From assembly GCF_000687935.1 (NCBI RefSeq), contig NZ_JHZZ01000001.1, forward strand, positions 124,001 through 188,000: DNA of 64,000 bases, read 5' to 3'. The stretch is from Polaribacter sp. Hel_I_88. Its GTDB lineage: Bacteria > Bacteroidota > Bacteroidia > Flavobacteriales > Flavobacteriaceae. Position 1 is the stretch's first letter; each line of letters begins with the position of its first letter. Below, one piece after another: positions 34,701-43,496 of the stretch. A model generated the notes under the pieces. It saw only the letters and a list, made by a program, of their open reading frames with translations. It was not told the origin of the DNA and searched no databases. The position numbers were made by a program, and so were the translations under genes.

Positions 34701-36216
34701 TCGCGATTCTCAAACCATTTTTGTGAGAGTTACCAATACTACAACTGGCTGTTTTACTGATCATACTTCATTCAATGTGATTGTAAATCCTATTCCTGTT
34801 GCCAATTTTGTAGAAGATTTAGAAATTTGTGATGATAACTCTGATGGTTCTGCTAGAAATGGCTTTTCACAAGCTATCGATTTGGAATCTCAAACTGCTG
34901 GTATTTTAGGAACTCAAAATCCAAATATGCATACAGTTACCTATCACAGATCTTTGGCTGATGCTCAAAATGGTAACAATCCTTTGATTTCTCCATATTC
35001 AAATAACGCTCCAAATAGAGAAACAATTTTTGTACGTATTTTGAACAAAGATACAGGGTGTGCAAACCCAATTTCTAACTTTGATGTCATTGTAAATGCT
35101 GAACCCGTTTTTGTAGTACCAACTAATTTAGCTTATTGTGATAATGACTTGGATGGTGATGATGCCAATGGAATTGTGCAAAACATCGATTTGGATAGTA
35201 AAATAACCGAGATTTTAGGAACAACTCAAAATCCAAACGATTTTAATGTTACGTTTCATAACTCTCAAGCAAATGCAACTTCTGGAAATGATGCCATCAT
35301 TTCTCCATATCAAAACACAAATGCTACAGAAACTATTTTTGTGCGTATTGAAAACAAAAATACAGGCTGTGTAAATGATGATGCCAATTTTGATGTGATC
35401 GTCAATACATTGCCTGATTTTACAGTGACAACTCCTCAAATTTTATGTTTGAATGATTTACCTTTAAACATTGCTGCAGAAAATGCAAGAGATGTCTATA
35501 GCTATATTTGGCAAGATGAAAACGGAACTGTTTTAAATACAGCTTCTAGAGATAACATCAATATCACTTCTGGTGGAACCTATACAGTTACTGCAACCAC
35601 CACAGATGGCACTTTATGTGAAAGATCAGAAAGTATTGTTGTTAACGAATCGAATCCTGCTACTTTAGAGCGTGATTTTATCACCATTATTGATGAAGGA
35701 AACAATATTAGCAGTGAGGCTAATTTATCTATTTCTATTGATATTGTCAATAATGATTTAGGTCCTGGAAATTATCAATTTGCCATTGTAAATACTGATG
35801 ATAACTCAAGAATACCAATCATAGGTTTTCAAGACGAACCGTTGTTTGAAAATTTAGAAGGTGGCGTATATCAAATTATTGTAAACGATAAAAATGGTTG
35901 TGCTCCAGATGAAATGCTGTTAGTCTCTGTAATTCAGTTTCCAAAATTCTTTACACCAAATGGTGATGGACGAAATGACACCTGGGTTGTAAAAGGCGCC
36001 AACAAAGATTTTTATCCAAATGCAAGTATCAATATTTTTAATAGATATGGAACCTTGGTAGCACAAGAACAAATTGATAGCGAAGGTTGGAATGGAATGT
36101 ATCAAGGTAAATTGTTACCTTCTGACGATTACTGGTTTAACATTACCCTGATTCCTGCTGATACTACAAAACCGACCATCAACAAAAAAGGAAACTTTTC
36201 GTTGTTGAGGAAATAG
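31762..36216 (+). CDS. giant surface protein with T9SS type B sorting domain
   Basis: A 1484-aa secreted protein. Signal peptide MKKLLPFLFLFFAFNLFS; residues about 20-390 look like a beta-propeller-type domain (EANFWYFGERGGLDF, YISPNGKTLV-like blades). An Ig-like segment follows (about 410-490). Then come about seven related repeats of 90-105 aa, each starting with a C-D-x-D/N-x-D-G motif (e.g. ICDDNSDGSARNGF, YCDNDLDGDDANGI) and ending VN/VRI...N-K-x-T-x-C, likely Ca-binding. The C-terminus has FPKFFTPNGDGRNDTW, the CHU_C type B signal for T9SS export and surface attachment. This class is often annotated as gliding motility-associated; adhesion or matrix function is likely. Confidence 0.85.
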   Translation: MKKLLPFLFLFFAFNLFSQKEANFWYFGERGGLDFTTNPPNPISGALNTDEGSASISNANGELQFYTDGSVVYNRNDEVMTNGTGLLGDSSSAQSAIIVPKPLSDTIYYIFTVGNQLANDNQGNGVAFSEVDMSLSNGLGAVITKNTPLVSSQLAREKITAVRGSECNTFWVITSDRNRFYAYLIDSNGVNNGTSGSPRISAHNNNLNNLRGYLKISPNGKTLVNASASSGSYIFDFNAQNGEITNGGTLNIDGDGYGVEFSRNGEKLYVTTGTFSQFTNQGTRNNPDYASVTQLSLTSRDIFDINASKKLIYETNSGYRGALQLAANGKIYYARSRENFLGVINFPENDFTNTTANEIGFEEEGLFLNSRISTEGLPPFIQSFFLPIEIRDTDTNEVLNDQNLQYCVGEDRVLQTEAVNGSNIIYSWTFTDSTDIPIDITPSTNPETLTLTNLQVNNTGEYSLKIELTDDCNNEIIYNGTFNIEVFEAAVATQPADIIFCDTDRDGFNAFDLENLKNNEILNGLNPDTFEVLYYTTEANALSNSDALPKIYTNPTAFSSETIYARVHNKQAMDACFEITNFTLAVTDLPVPTQPEPYRICDNLESTSDTDGVINTFLLNTKDSEIYGNLDSSKYNLTYHTTQIGADTNDTTTLIDKNTNYSVTNSQTVFIRIENKDNTDCYDAETTLELIVDPLPVITPEVDLLQCDDDLDRISTVNLTEAEISISANSANERFEYFATEADAIAGTPLVDDELRYPVNQNGEAWVRTISSEDCYRISKINLEVEAAADVAYNKEFEAVCDDFLQTDGTNGPANDDTDGITNFDFSEANAEILAFFPPALRPDLEISFYETRDDRTAVVNAIADISNYRNINFPSDVTRQTIYFKITNKNNNNCSGTGELYLRTNTVPEAANVPDLELCDDANDGDGTNGIVQSFDLESQTAAILNGQNPADFTVTYHLSAADANAGFDAQSSPFANTTRDSQTIFVRVTNTTTGCFTDHTSFNVIVNPIPVANFVEDLEICDDNSDGSARNGFSQAIDLESQTAGILGTQNPNMHTVTYHRSLADAQNGNNPLISPYSNNAPNRETIFVRILNKDTGCANPISNFDVIVNAEPVFVVPTNLAYCDNDLDGDDANGIVQNIDLDSKITEILGTTQNPNDFNVTFHNSQANATSGNDAIISPYQNTNATETIFVRIENKNTGCVNDDANFDVIVNTLPDFTVTTPQILCLNDLPLNIAAENARDVYSYIWQDENGTVLNTASRDNINITSGGTYTVTATTTDGTLCERSESIVVNESNPATLERDFITIIDEGNNISSEANLSISIDIVNNDLGPGNYQFAIVNTDDNSRIPIIGFQDEPLFENLEGGVYQIIVNDKNGCAPDEMLLVSVIQFPKFFTPNGDGRNDTWVVKGANKDFYPNASINIFNRYGTLVAQEQIDSEGWNGMYQGKLLPSDDYWFNITLIPADTTKPTINKKGNFSLLRK

Positions 36217-36245
36217 GTTTTCTCAAAGTTCTGACCACAATAAAA

Positions 36246-36281
36246 AATAGCCTCAAAATTAAATTTAATTTTGAGGCTATT
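36246..36281. terminator. terminator between convergent genes
   Basis: Perfect 17-bp stem ATAGCCTCAAAATTAAA and its complement with essentially no loop. The T-tract is good on the minus strand (ATTTTTTATT) and weaker on the plus strand (CAGTTTTT). It lies 30 bp after the surface-protein stop. Confidence 0.7.
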
Positions 36282-36594
36282 CAGTTTTTAAAGTATCTTA
36301 AAAAATCACTTCTTAGCGTTTTATTACGAAGGAGTAGGATTTGTTCTTATTGTTTGTTTATAAAGAAGTATGATTAATACCTAAGAAAGCAAAACCTTTT
36401 TGAAAGAAAATTACCCTTAAAAAATTTGATTGTCGAACATTACATATTTACAAAAAACTTAAAATTTATAGCGTATGAAACAGAAAACAAAGAAGATTAT
36501 CAATAATAATTTTACTACAATTAATCAACTTAAGCCAATCAGTTATACAATTTCGCATTAATTACTTCGCATTAAATTTATAATAAAAATCAAA

Positions 36595-36725
36595 GCCACG
36601 AATTCACGAATTTTAATTATTATAAAATATGTTTTATTTTATTGGTATGAAAATCCAAAGGATTTTAAAATTTGTGTTCATATATTAGATTAGATTAGTT
36701 GTATTTTAATTCGTGAATTCGTGGC
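36595..36725. mobile_element. MITE-like element with 18-bp terminal inverted repeats
   Basis: 131 bp bounded by GCCACGAATTCACGAATT and its exact complement. No ORF inside. A solo copy of the same 18-mer occurs at 45850-45867. No transposase in the window. Could also be a REP-like hairpin, since the two ends pair. Confidence 0.55.
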
Positions 36726-36849
36726 AAAAATTTGATACGTTTGTCACAGGTAAAAAGTTAAAAGAGTATAAATAAGAGAATTTTAAAATATGCGAATTAT
36801 TTGTTTTCAAATCGTATTAGTAAAAATTCATCTACTTTTTTAAAACAAA

Positions 36850-36887
36850 AAAATACCAAAACTAAACTAGCTTTGGTATTTTTTATA
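36850..36887 (-). terminator. intrinsic terminator of the rimP-nusA-infB operon
   Basis: Stem AAAATACCAAA paired with TTTGGTATTTT, loop ACTAAACTAGC, T-tract on the minus strand; 17 bp after the infB stop. Confidence 0.88.
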
Positions 36888-36903
36888 TAAAATTAAAGAG
36901 GTT

Positions 36904-39786
36904 TTATTTCAACTTCTTTTTAACTGCTACTTCTTTATACGCTTCAATAACATCTCCTTGCTCAATATCATTGTAGTTCTTTAATTGAAGTCCACAATCA
37001 TAACCTTTGGCAACTTCTTTTACATCGTCTTTAAAACGTTTTAAAGATGATAAAACTCCATCATGAACAACAATACCATCTCTAATAATTCTAACTTTAG
37101 AATCCCTATAGATTTTACCAGACATTACCATACAACCTGCAATGTTACCAACTTTAGAAATTTTATAAACCTCTCTAATTTCAACATTACCAGTAACTTC
37201 TTCTTTCATTTCAGGAGATAACATTCCTTCCATGGCATCTTTCAAGTCGTTTATTGCATCATAAATAATAGAATATGTTCTAATATCAACTTCTTCTTTA
37301 TCTGCAATCATTCTTGCATTTCCTTGAGGTCTTACGTTAAATCCTACAATAATTGCATCAGAAGCTGTTGCTAATAACACATCACTTTCAGTAATGGCTC
37401 CAACACCTTTATGTAAAATATTTACTTGAATTTCTTCCGTAGATAATTTCTGGAAAGAATCTGTTAATGCTTCTACAGAACCATCTACATCTCCTTTTAA
37501 GATGATATTTAACTCTTTGAAATCTCCAAGTGCTATACGTCTTCCAATTTCTGCAAGTGTTAATGTTTTTTGTGTTCTTACAGATTGCTCTCTTTGTAAT
37601 TGAGAACGTTTAGAAGCAATTTGTTTCGCTTCTCTTTCATCATCAAATACATTAAATTTATCACCAGCTTGTGGAGCACCATCCAAACCTAAAATAGATA
37701 CTGGAGTTGATGGTCCTGCTGTTTGTAAATTATTTCCTTTATCGTCAAACATAGCTTTTACTTTACCACTATGTTTCCCTGCTAATAAATAATCTCCGAT
37801 TTTTAAAGTACCTGCTTGTACTAAAATAGTGGTTACATAACCTCTACCTTTGTCTAATTGTGCTTCTACAACTGCACCAACAGCATTTTTATTAGGGTTT
37901 GCTTTTAATTCTAAAATTTCAGCTTCTAATAAAACTTTCTCTAATAATTCTGGAACACCTGTTCCTATTTTTGCTGATATATCTTGAGATTGAATATTTC
38001 CTCCCCATTCTTCTATCAACAAATTCATTTGAGATAATTGTGTTTTTACATTATCTGGATTCGCATTTGGCTTATCAATCTTGTTTATTGCAAAAATAAT
38101 TGGAACCCCAGCTGCTTGTGCATGCGAAATAGCTTCTTTTGTTTGTGGCATTACATCATCATCTGCTGCAGCTACAATAATTACTAAATCCGTTACTTGA
38201 GCACCTCTTGCACGCATTGCTGTAAAGGCTTCGTGACCTGGTGTATCTAAAAATGCAATTTTTTGATCTCCAACATTTACAGAATATGCTCCAATATGTT
38301 GCGTAATTCCTCCACTTTCACCTTCAATTACATTTGCTTTTCTAATATAATCTAACAACGAAGTTTTACCATGATCTACGTGACCCATTACAGTAATAAT
38401 TGGTGCACGTGTTATTAAATCTTCTGGTTTATCAACTACTTCTTCTATAGATTCTTCTACTTCTGCTCCAACAAATTCTACTTTGTGGTTAAATTCTTCA
38501 GCAACAATCACTAATGTTTCAGCATCTAAACGTTGATTCATTGTAACCATCATTCCTAAAGACATACATGCAGAAATAATATTTGTTACAGGAACATCCA
38601 TCATTGTAGCAACCTCACTTACAGTAACGAATTCTGTTACTTTTAAGATTTTGTTGTCTAATGCTTGTGCTTCTTGTTCTGCATCTGATTGCTCTCTTCG
38701 AGCATCTCTTTTGTTTCTACGATATTTTGCACCTTTTCCTTTAGAAGATTTCCCTTGCAATTTTTCAAGAGTTTCTCTTACTTGTTTTTGGATATCTGCT
38801 TCTGTAGGCTCTTCTTTTTTGATAGGAGTTCTACTTGCGTTTCTTCCTCTTGGTCCTGTTCCTCTTGGTCTAGGAGCATTACCTCCAGCTCTGTTTCCTG
38901 TTGGTCTTCCTACACCACCTCCACCAGGCTTGCTAATACGTTTACGTTTCTTTTTAGCATCTGTACTAGATGTTTTTTTAACAGCTTCTGGCTTTTTCTT
39001 TTTAGGTCTTTCAAATTGCTTTAAATCAATTTTTTTACCAGTAAAGTTAGGTCCGTCTAATTTTTTATACTGTGTTTTGATAGCTTCTGCATTTTCTGCA
39101 GTCACTTCCTCAGTTTTTATTTCTTCTTTTTTCGAATCTTTTTTAGATTCTGTTTTAGCCCCTACTTTAGAAGATATCTTTTCGATTTCTGAAACTGATT
39201 TTTTAGCTTTTGGAGCTTCAGCAGCAGGCTCTTTTAAAGCTGGCTTTTCAATAACAGGTTTGTCCTCTTTGGTTTCAGCAACTTTAGGTGCAGTAACTTT
39301 AGGAGCTTCTGTTTTAGTTTCAACTTTCGTTTCTTCAACTTCAGGTTTCGTAGTAGCAACTTCTTTAGGAGTTTCTTTTACTTCTTCTTTCTTTGGTTCT
39401 TCTTTAATCTCAACAGGCTTTTTACCAGCCTTATCAATATCTATTTTACCAACAGTTTTAAACTCTAACTTATCTGCTTTGGCTTTAAGAACTTCTTCTT
39501 TTTTAGCTTCTTCCGTTCTTTTCTTTTCTAATTTAGCTTCTATTTCTAAACGAATTGCCTCTTTCTCTTTACGTTTTTCTTCGCCAACTTCTTTAGATGC
39601 AGCTTTTTTATTTGCATCAGTTTCAAAGCCATCTTGTAAAACTTGATAGATATCACCAGAAATTTTAGTAGTTGGTCTTGCTTCTATTTCATGACCATTC
39701 TTTGCTAAATATTCTACTGCTCTATCAAGAGAAATGTTTAACTCTCTTAAAACTTTATTAAGCCTCATTGTTTTGCCTACAGACAT
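36904..39786 (-). CDS. infB: translation initiation factor IF-2
   Basis: A 960-aa GTPase that brings fMet-tRNA to the 30S subunit and promotes subunit joining. The N-terminal ~400 residues are an IF2_N segment (RLNKVLRELNISLDRAVEYL) plus a long charged K/E/P/A-rich region with an Arg/Gly-rich patch (RPTGNRAGGNAPRPRGTGPR). The G domain shows GHVDHGKTSL, DTPGHEAF and NKIDKPNANP. Domains II-IV follow, with RDGIVVHDGVLSSLKRFKDD near the end. The long N-terminus is normal for Bacteroidota. Last gene of rimP-nusA-infB, 71 bp after nusA. Confidence 0.98.
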   Translation of the reverse strand: MSVGKTMRLNKVLRELNISLDRAVEYLAKNGHEIEARPTTKISGDIYQVLQDGFETDANKKAASKEVGEEKRKEKEAIRLEIEAKLEKKRTEEAKKEEVLKAKADKLEFKTVGKIDIDKAGKKPVEIKEEPKKEEVKETPKEVATTKPEVEETKVETKTEAPKVTAPKVAETKEDKPVIEKPALKEPAAEAPKAKKSVSEIEKISSKVGAKTESKKDSKKEEIKTEEVTAENAEAIKTQYKKLDGPNFTGKKIDLKQFERPKKKKPEAVKKTSSTDAKKKRKRISKPGGGGVGRPTGNRAGGNAPRPRGTGPRGRNASRTPIKKEEPTEADIQKQVRETLEKLQGKSSKGKGAKYRRNKRDARREQSDAEQEAQALDNKILKVTEFVTVSEVATMMDVPVTNIISACMSLGMMVTMNQRLDAETLVIVAEEFNHKVEFVGAEVEESIEEVVDKPEDLITRAPIITVMGHVDHGKTSLLDYIRKANVIEGESGGITQHIGAYSVNVGDQKIAFLDTPGHEAFTAMRARGAQVTDLVIIVAAADDDVMPQTKEAISHAQAAGVPIIFAINKIDKPNANPDNVKTQLSQMNLLIEEWGGNIQSQDISAKIGTGVPELLEKVLLEAEILELKANPNKNAVGAVVEAQLDKGRGYVTTILVQAGTLKIGDYLLAGKHSGKVKAMFDDKGNNLQTAGPSTPVSILGLDGAPQAGDKFNVFDDEREAKQIASKRSQLQREQSVRTQKTLTLAEIGRRIALGDFKELNIILKGDVDGSVEALTDSFQKLSTEEIQVNILHKGVGAITESDVLLATASDAIIVGFNVRPQGNARMIADKEEVDIRTYSIIYDAINDLKDAMEGMLSPEMKEEVTGNVEIREVYKISKVGNIAGCMVMSGKIYRDSKVRIIRDGIVVHDGVLSSLKRFKDDVKEVAKGYDCGLQLKNYNDIEQGDVIEAYKEVAVKKKLK

Positions 39787-39857
39787 ATATTCTTTTTAAC
39801 TTTATAATTGTAAAAATATAAATTTTTACGTTACTTCTTTAATGCAAACCATAAATA

Positions 39858-41111
39858 TTATTCAAATTCTTCTTTAAGAATTCTCTGAACATCCATGATA
39901 GTTTCTTCTTCTAAATCAGTTCTTTTTACTAATTCTGCAACGCTTGTTTCTAATACACTTCTTGCAGTATCTAATCCAATTTTCTTGAATTCTGTAATTA
40001 CCCAGTCTTCAATTTCATCGGTAAATTCTGTTAATTCTACATCTTCCTCTTCTAAACCTTCTCTCTTAACATCAATTTCGTAACCTGTTAATTCGCTTGC
40101 TAAACGTATGTTAACACCACCTCTACCAATTGCTTTTGATACTTCTTCTGGTCTTAACAAAACACTAACACGTCCCTTTTTACCATTTCTTTCTTCTTCA
40201 TACATTTCAATTTCCATTGAAGTAACCTTAGCAGGGCTTAATGCTCTTGAAATATATAATTGTTCGTTTTTGGTATAATTGATAACATCGATATTTTCGT
40301 TACCCAATTCACGAACTATGCCATGAATTCTAGAACCTTTAACACCCACACAAGCTCCAACAGGATCTATTCTATCATCATAAGAATCTACAGCTACTTT
40401 TGCTTTTTCGCCAGGAATTCTTGCAACACCTTCAACCGTAATTAAACCGTCGAAAACTTCTGGAATTTCTTGTTCGAATAATTTATTTAAAAATGCTGGT
40501 GCAGTTCTAGATAAAATTATTGCTGGCTTATTTCCTCTTAATTCTACTGTTTTTATAACACCTCTAACAGAATCTCCTTTTCTAAAGAAATCTGAACGAA
40601 TTTGCTCACTTTTTGGCAAAACGATTTCATTACCTTCATCATCTAACAAAATAATTGCATTGTGACGAATGTGATGCACTTCTGCTGAGTACAATTCACC
40701 TTCTAAATCTTTAAAATGTTTAAAGATGTTTGTGCTATCGTGCTCGTATATTTTAGATATTAAATTTTGACGTAATGCTAAAATAGCTCTTCTACCTAAA
40801 TCAATTAGTTTTACTTCTTCAGAAACATCTTCACCAATTTCAAAATCAGGTTCAATTTTTCTTGCTTCCGTTAATTCAATTTCTTCATTATCGTCTTCAG
40901 AAAAACCATCTGCAACCACAACTCTATTTCTCCAAATCTCTAAATCTCCTTTGTCTGGGTTTATAATGATATCAAAATTATCATCTGAACCAAACTTACG
41001 TTTTAAGGCAGCTCTAAATACTTCTTCTAAAATAGACATTAATGTTACTCTGTCTATACTTTTATTATCTTTAAATTCTGAAAACGAATCAATTAACGCT
41101 ATATTTTCCAT
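39858..41111 (-). CDS. nusA: transcription termination/antitermination factor NusA
   Basis: A 417-aa RNA polymerase-binding factor. Domains in order: NusA_N (1-125), S1 (about 130-200, GELYSAEVHHIRHNAIILL), KH1 (VGACVGVKGSRIHGIVRELG) and KH2 (KAIGRGGVNIRLASELTGYE), then an acidic tail (ELTEFTDEIEDWVITEFKKI). The two C-terminal acidic repeats of E. coli NusA (495 aa) are absent or shortened, as usual outside Proteobacteria. NusA promotes pausing and intrinsic termination, which matters because the operon leader carries an intrinsic terminator (41629-41654). Confidence 0.97.
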   Translation of the reverse strand: MENIALIDSFSEFKDNKSIDRVTLMSILEEVFRAALKRKFGSDDNFDIIINPDKGDLEIWRNRVVVADGFSEDDNEEIELTEARKIEPDFEIGEDVSEEVKLIDLGRRAILALRQNLISKIYEHDSTNIFKHFKDLEGELYSAEVHHIRHNAIILLDDEGNEIVLPKSEQIRSDFFRKGDSVRGVIKTVELRGNKPAIILSRTAPAFLNKLFEQEIPEVFDGLITVEGVARIPGEKAKVAVDSYDDRIDPVGACVGVKGSRIHGIVRELGNENIDVINYTKNEQLYISRALSPAKVTSMEIEMYEEERNGKKGRVSVLLRPEEVSKAIGRGGVNIRLASELTGYEIDVKREGLEEEDVELTEFTDEIEDWVITEFKKIGLDTARSVLETSVAELVKRTDLEEETIMDVQRILKEEFE

Positions 41112-41122
41112 TACATCTTTAC

Positions 41123-41584
41123 TTAAAATACAATCTTCACTTTTGCCTCTTTAATATCTTTATAGTCTATAGTTGCTGTTTTTGTTACAGTAACTTTTCC
41201 TTTACCTATTGGTTTTGGCTCTCTAGCTTTCCAGTTTAAAACAATTTTATCTTTATCTGCTTCTACTAAAGTACCTTCTATTTCTTCTTCTGCAGTTTTT
41301 ACTTTTAATATTCTGTTGATATTTTTAACATACTGCCTCTTATCTTTTAACGGATGAGAAATATCTGGAGTAGAAACCTCTAAAGAAAAATCTTCTTCTT
41401 CCCTATCTAAACTATTTTCAACATTTCTGCTGATTCTAATACATTCACTTAAAGGAACGCCATTATCACCATCTACAGTTATTTGAATTTTGTTGTTTGC
41501 TGATATAGATAAATCTATCAAAAACAACGTTTCATTCAGCGCTAAAGCCTCTTCTACTAAATCCTTTACCTTGGTTTGATTCAT
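41123..41584 (-). CDS. rimP: ribosome maturation factor RimP
   Basis: A 153-aa cytoplasmic protein needed for 30S assembly. The N-terminal RimP domain has ITVDGDNGVPLSECIRISRNVE and FSLEVSTPDISHPLKDKRQY; the C-terminal SH3-like domain has EGTLVEADKDKIVLNWK. Length and order match the family. It is the first gene of the operon, 11 bp upstream of nusA. The E. coli counterpart heads the metY-rimP-nusA-infB operon, whose expression is autoregulated by NusA. Confidence 0.96.
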   Translation of the reverse strand: MNQTKVKDLVEEALALNETLFLIDLSISANNKIQITVDGDNGVPLSECIRISRNVENSLDREEEDFSLEVSTPDISHPLKDKRQYVKNINRILKVKTAEEEIEGTLVEADKDKIVLNWKAREPKPIGKGKVTVTKTATIDYKDIKEAKVKIVF

Positions 41585-41628
41585 GCTAAAATCTTATAAT
41601 TTTCTCAAAAAACATTGCTTCTGAGTAT

Positions 41629-41654
41629 AAAAAGAGGGGACTTTAAGTCCCCTC
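41629..41654 (-). terminator. intrinsic terminator inside the rimP-nusA-infB leader (attenuator-like)
   Basis: On the minus strand GAGGGGACT, loop TAA, AGTCCCCTC, then TTTTTATA. It lies 45 nt upstream of the rimP ATG and about 20 nt after the predicted transcription start. No gene upstream reads into it (the neighbour is divergent), so it can only act on the operon's own transcripts. Confidence 0.85.
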
Positions 41655-41682
41655 ATTTATCAAATTACTGCTAAATTCGGTG

Positions 41683-41713
41683 CAAATATACGAATACTTT
41701 GCTATTTATCAAA
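41683..41713 (-). promoter_or_regulatory. consensus promoter of the rimP-nusA-infB operon
   Basis: On the minus strand TTTG (41710-41713), 19-nt spacer, TATATTTG (41683-41690): a full match to TTTG-N17-23-TAnnTTTG. The predicted start is near 41676. Confidence 0.85.
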
Positions 41714-41779
41714 CGTAATTATATTCATTTTTTTTTGTAACTTTAATTATATCAATTTAAACCAGAAAATTCTACAATC

Positions 41780-42610
41780 ATGAAAAATATTTTAGTTCCT
41801 ATTGATTTTTCAAAAAAATCTGAATTTGCCTCTAAAATGGCAGCAAGAATTGCCAAGAAATCTAACAGTATTGTGTATCTTTTACACATTATAGAACTGC
41901 CAACAGGTGTTGTAGATATGGGCCCTGCAAGTAGTTTTAGTATTCCTGAAAGCATGTTGTATTTAAGAAAGATAAGAGAACGTATTTTAGAATTTAAAAA
42001 TAGTTTTTTTAGTAAAAACACTCAGGTACATTATGCTATAAAACTGCAAACTCCTTATGAAGGTATTTTAAAATATGCTGATAAAATTAATGCTGATTTA
42101 ATTGTAATGGGTTATAAAGGGCAATCTGAGTTTGAGGAAATTATTATTGGCTCTAACACAGAAAAAGTAGTAAGGACAGCTAAAGTACCAGTAATTGTGG
42201 TGAAAAAAGACAGTGAAAAATTTAGAATGAAAAATTTGATATTTGCCTCTAGCTTTAAAAATGAAGATAAAAAAGAAGTTTTTAGGAAATTTTTAGAGTT
42301 TGCAAATCATTTTGATAGCAAAATACATCTACTAAAAGTAAATACACCTTCAAAATTTGAAAGCACGCAAGAAGCAACTGAAAAAATAGAAACTTTTATT
42401 GAAGGCTTTGATTTACCCAAATATTCCATCAATATATATAATGATGCATTAATTGAAAAGGGAATTTTAAACTTTGCCAATAATATTGATGCAGACTTAA
42501 TTGCTTTAAGTACAAGTGGAAGAACAGGTTTATCGCACTTATTTTCAGCTAGTGTTACTAAATCTTTATCAAAAAAAGCATTAAGACCTATTTTGACGAT
42601 TAAAGTTTAG
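41780..42610 (+). CDS. universal stress protein, tandem UspA domains
   Basis: A 276-aa cytoplasmic protein of two Usp domains. Domain 1 (residues 1-145) has ILVPIDFSKKSEFASKMAAR and the ATP-binding pattern VMGYKGQSEFEEIIIGSNTEKVVR (G-x2-G-x9-G-S/N). Domain 2 (148-276) is more divergent but has LSTSGRTGLSHLFSASVTKS. Such tandem proteins respond to nutrient or redox stress; the nucleotide may act as a switch. Divergent from rimP; the 195-bp gap between them contains the rimP promoter. Confidence 0.92.
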   Translation: MKNILVPIDFSKKSEFASKMAARIAKKSNSIVYLLHIIELPTGVVDMGPASSFSIPESMLYLRKIRERILEFKNSFFSKNTQVHYAIKLQTPYEGILKYADKINADLIVMGYKGQSEFEEIIIGSNTEKVVRTAKVPVIVVKKDSEKFRMKNLIFASSFKNEDKKEVFRKFLEFANHFDSKIHLLKVNTPSKFESTQEATEKIETFIEGFDLPKYSINIYNDALIEKGILNFANNIDADLIALSTSGRTGLSHLFSASVTKSLSKKALRPILTIKV

Positions 42611-42874
42611 ATTAAAAAAAACTAACATTTATAGATATTTTAAATGGATAATAAAATTAGACTAATAGCCATCAACCAGCTTTTGTAAATTTTACATTTT
42701 AAATAAAACTATTTTACAAATAAGTTATCTTTACAAAATACCAGTAGTTTTTAAATTATGATATCCTGTTAAATTTGCGGGATATGCGTAATAAAAGTTA
42801 CTATATTAAGGAGTTGGCAACCATTTGACCAATTACTCTCTGAAAAACAAAACATATAATTAAAAATAAATATT
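42611..42874. other. 264-bp gap with a hairpin and a GTTGGCAAC site
   Basis: Contains an 8-bp stem ATATCCTG...CGGGATAT (42760-42784, one wobble) and GTTGGCAAC at 42813-42821, which resembles the GTTGCCAAC at 43498-43506. Both are motifs I associate with cassette-like inserts in this family. No ORF. Confidence 0.4.
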
Positions 42875-43063
42875 ATGCAAAAAGTTATTACGATTACAAG
42901 TCACACGAACATAATTGATGATGGAAACAAATTTATTGAAAATGAATATCCAAAATTAAATGAATATCTTGAAGACGGATATATAATTAGAAATACAATT
43001 CCGATTATAAAACCAGCAGATGCGAGCTATATGTATTCAATAACATTTATTCTTGAGAAATAA
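42875..43063 (+). CDS. small conserved-looking hypothetical protein
   Basis: A 62-aa soluble protein (VITITSHTNIIDDGNKFIENE ... YMYSITFILEK) with a beta-alpha-beta-beta-like pattern and no cysteine. I recall similar short proteins in other flavobacteria, without a known role. The pattern of a conserved EYPKLNEYLEDGY core suggests a real gene. It lies in the cassette-like region between the Usp gene and recR. Function unknown. Confidence 0.6.
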   Translation: MQKVITITSHTNIIDDGNKFIENEYPKLNEYLEDGYIIRNTIPIIKPADASYMYSITFILEK

Positions 43064-43284
43064 TTAATCTGAATTACAATTGTATTACTATATTACAAAA
43101 TAAGTTCTTTAAAATATTGAAAATAATTATAGACTGTGCTACCTGACTGTTAACTCAAAAATAAAGTGTTGCGAGTAATCAGATACATTCTATAAGTGCT
43201 TCTTGAATTAGATTAATGTAGCCTCTATCTAAACTATTATTACATCTAACACAATGTAGTATTAATTCCAAAACAAATTAATTT

Positions 43285-43419
43285 ATGTCTAAAAACATAA
43301 AATCTATGGTGGTTATCTGTATAACTACTATAGTGATTTGTCTGACACTTTGTGTTTTCGGATATAAAAAACTATCGATAGAGATTCCAGCAATCATTTC
43401 GATTTCTGCTGAAAAGTAG
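43285..43419 (+). CDS. 44-aa single-helix membrane peptide
   Basis: Reads MSKNIKSMVVICITTIVICL and continues TLCVFGYKKLSIEIP to a TAG. One hydrophobic helix (residues 8-26) flanked by lysines, and a short C-terminal tail. Three cysteines lie in the helix region. A good terminator with a GAAA tetraloop follows 12 bp after the stop, which supports a transcribed unit. Function unknown. Confidence 0.45.
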   Translation: MSKNIKSMVVICITTIVICLTLCVFGYKKLSIEIPAIISISAEK

Positions 43420-43431
43420 AAAGTTTTTTAG

Positions 43432-43460
43432 ACTGATGCGAAAGTGTCAGTTTTTTATTT
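43432..43460 (+). terminator. intrinsic terminator with GAAA tetraloop
   Basis: ACTGATGC, GAAA, GTGTCAGT (8-bp stem with two wobbles) followed by TTTTTATTTTT. Confidence 0.8.
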
Positions 43461-43496
43461 TTAAAGAATTGATTTCAATTAGAATTAGAAAAAAAC

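Larger units (their letters stand above)
36217..36903. other. 687-bp gap between convergent genes
   Basis: Holds the terminator at 36246-36281, a possible 28-codon ORF at 36475-36561 (plus strand, starting MKQKTKKIINNN; no RBS or promoter, low credibility), a MITE-like element at 36595-36725 and the infB terminator at 36850-36887. Nothing else is recognised. Confidence 0.6.

Noticed and set aside
36475..36561. 28-codon ORF as a RiPP or toxin precursor
   Set aside because: No promoter, ribosome-binding site, partner gene or recognisable core motif.
38651..39646. 331-codon open frame on the plus strand inside infB
   Set aside because: It is the antisense of the low-complexity K/E/P-rich N-terminus of IF-2; the Ser/Leu/Phe-rich product is a typical shadow.
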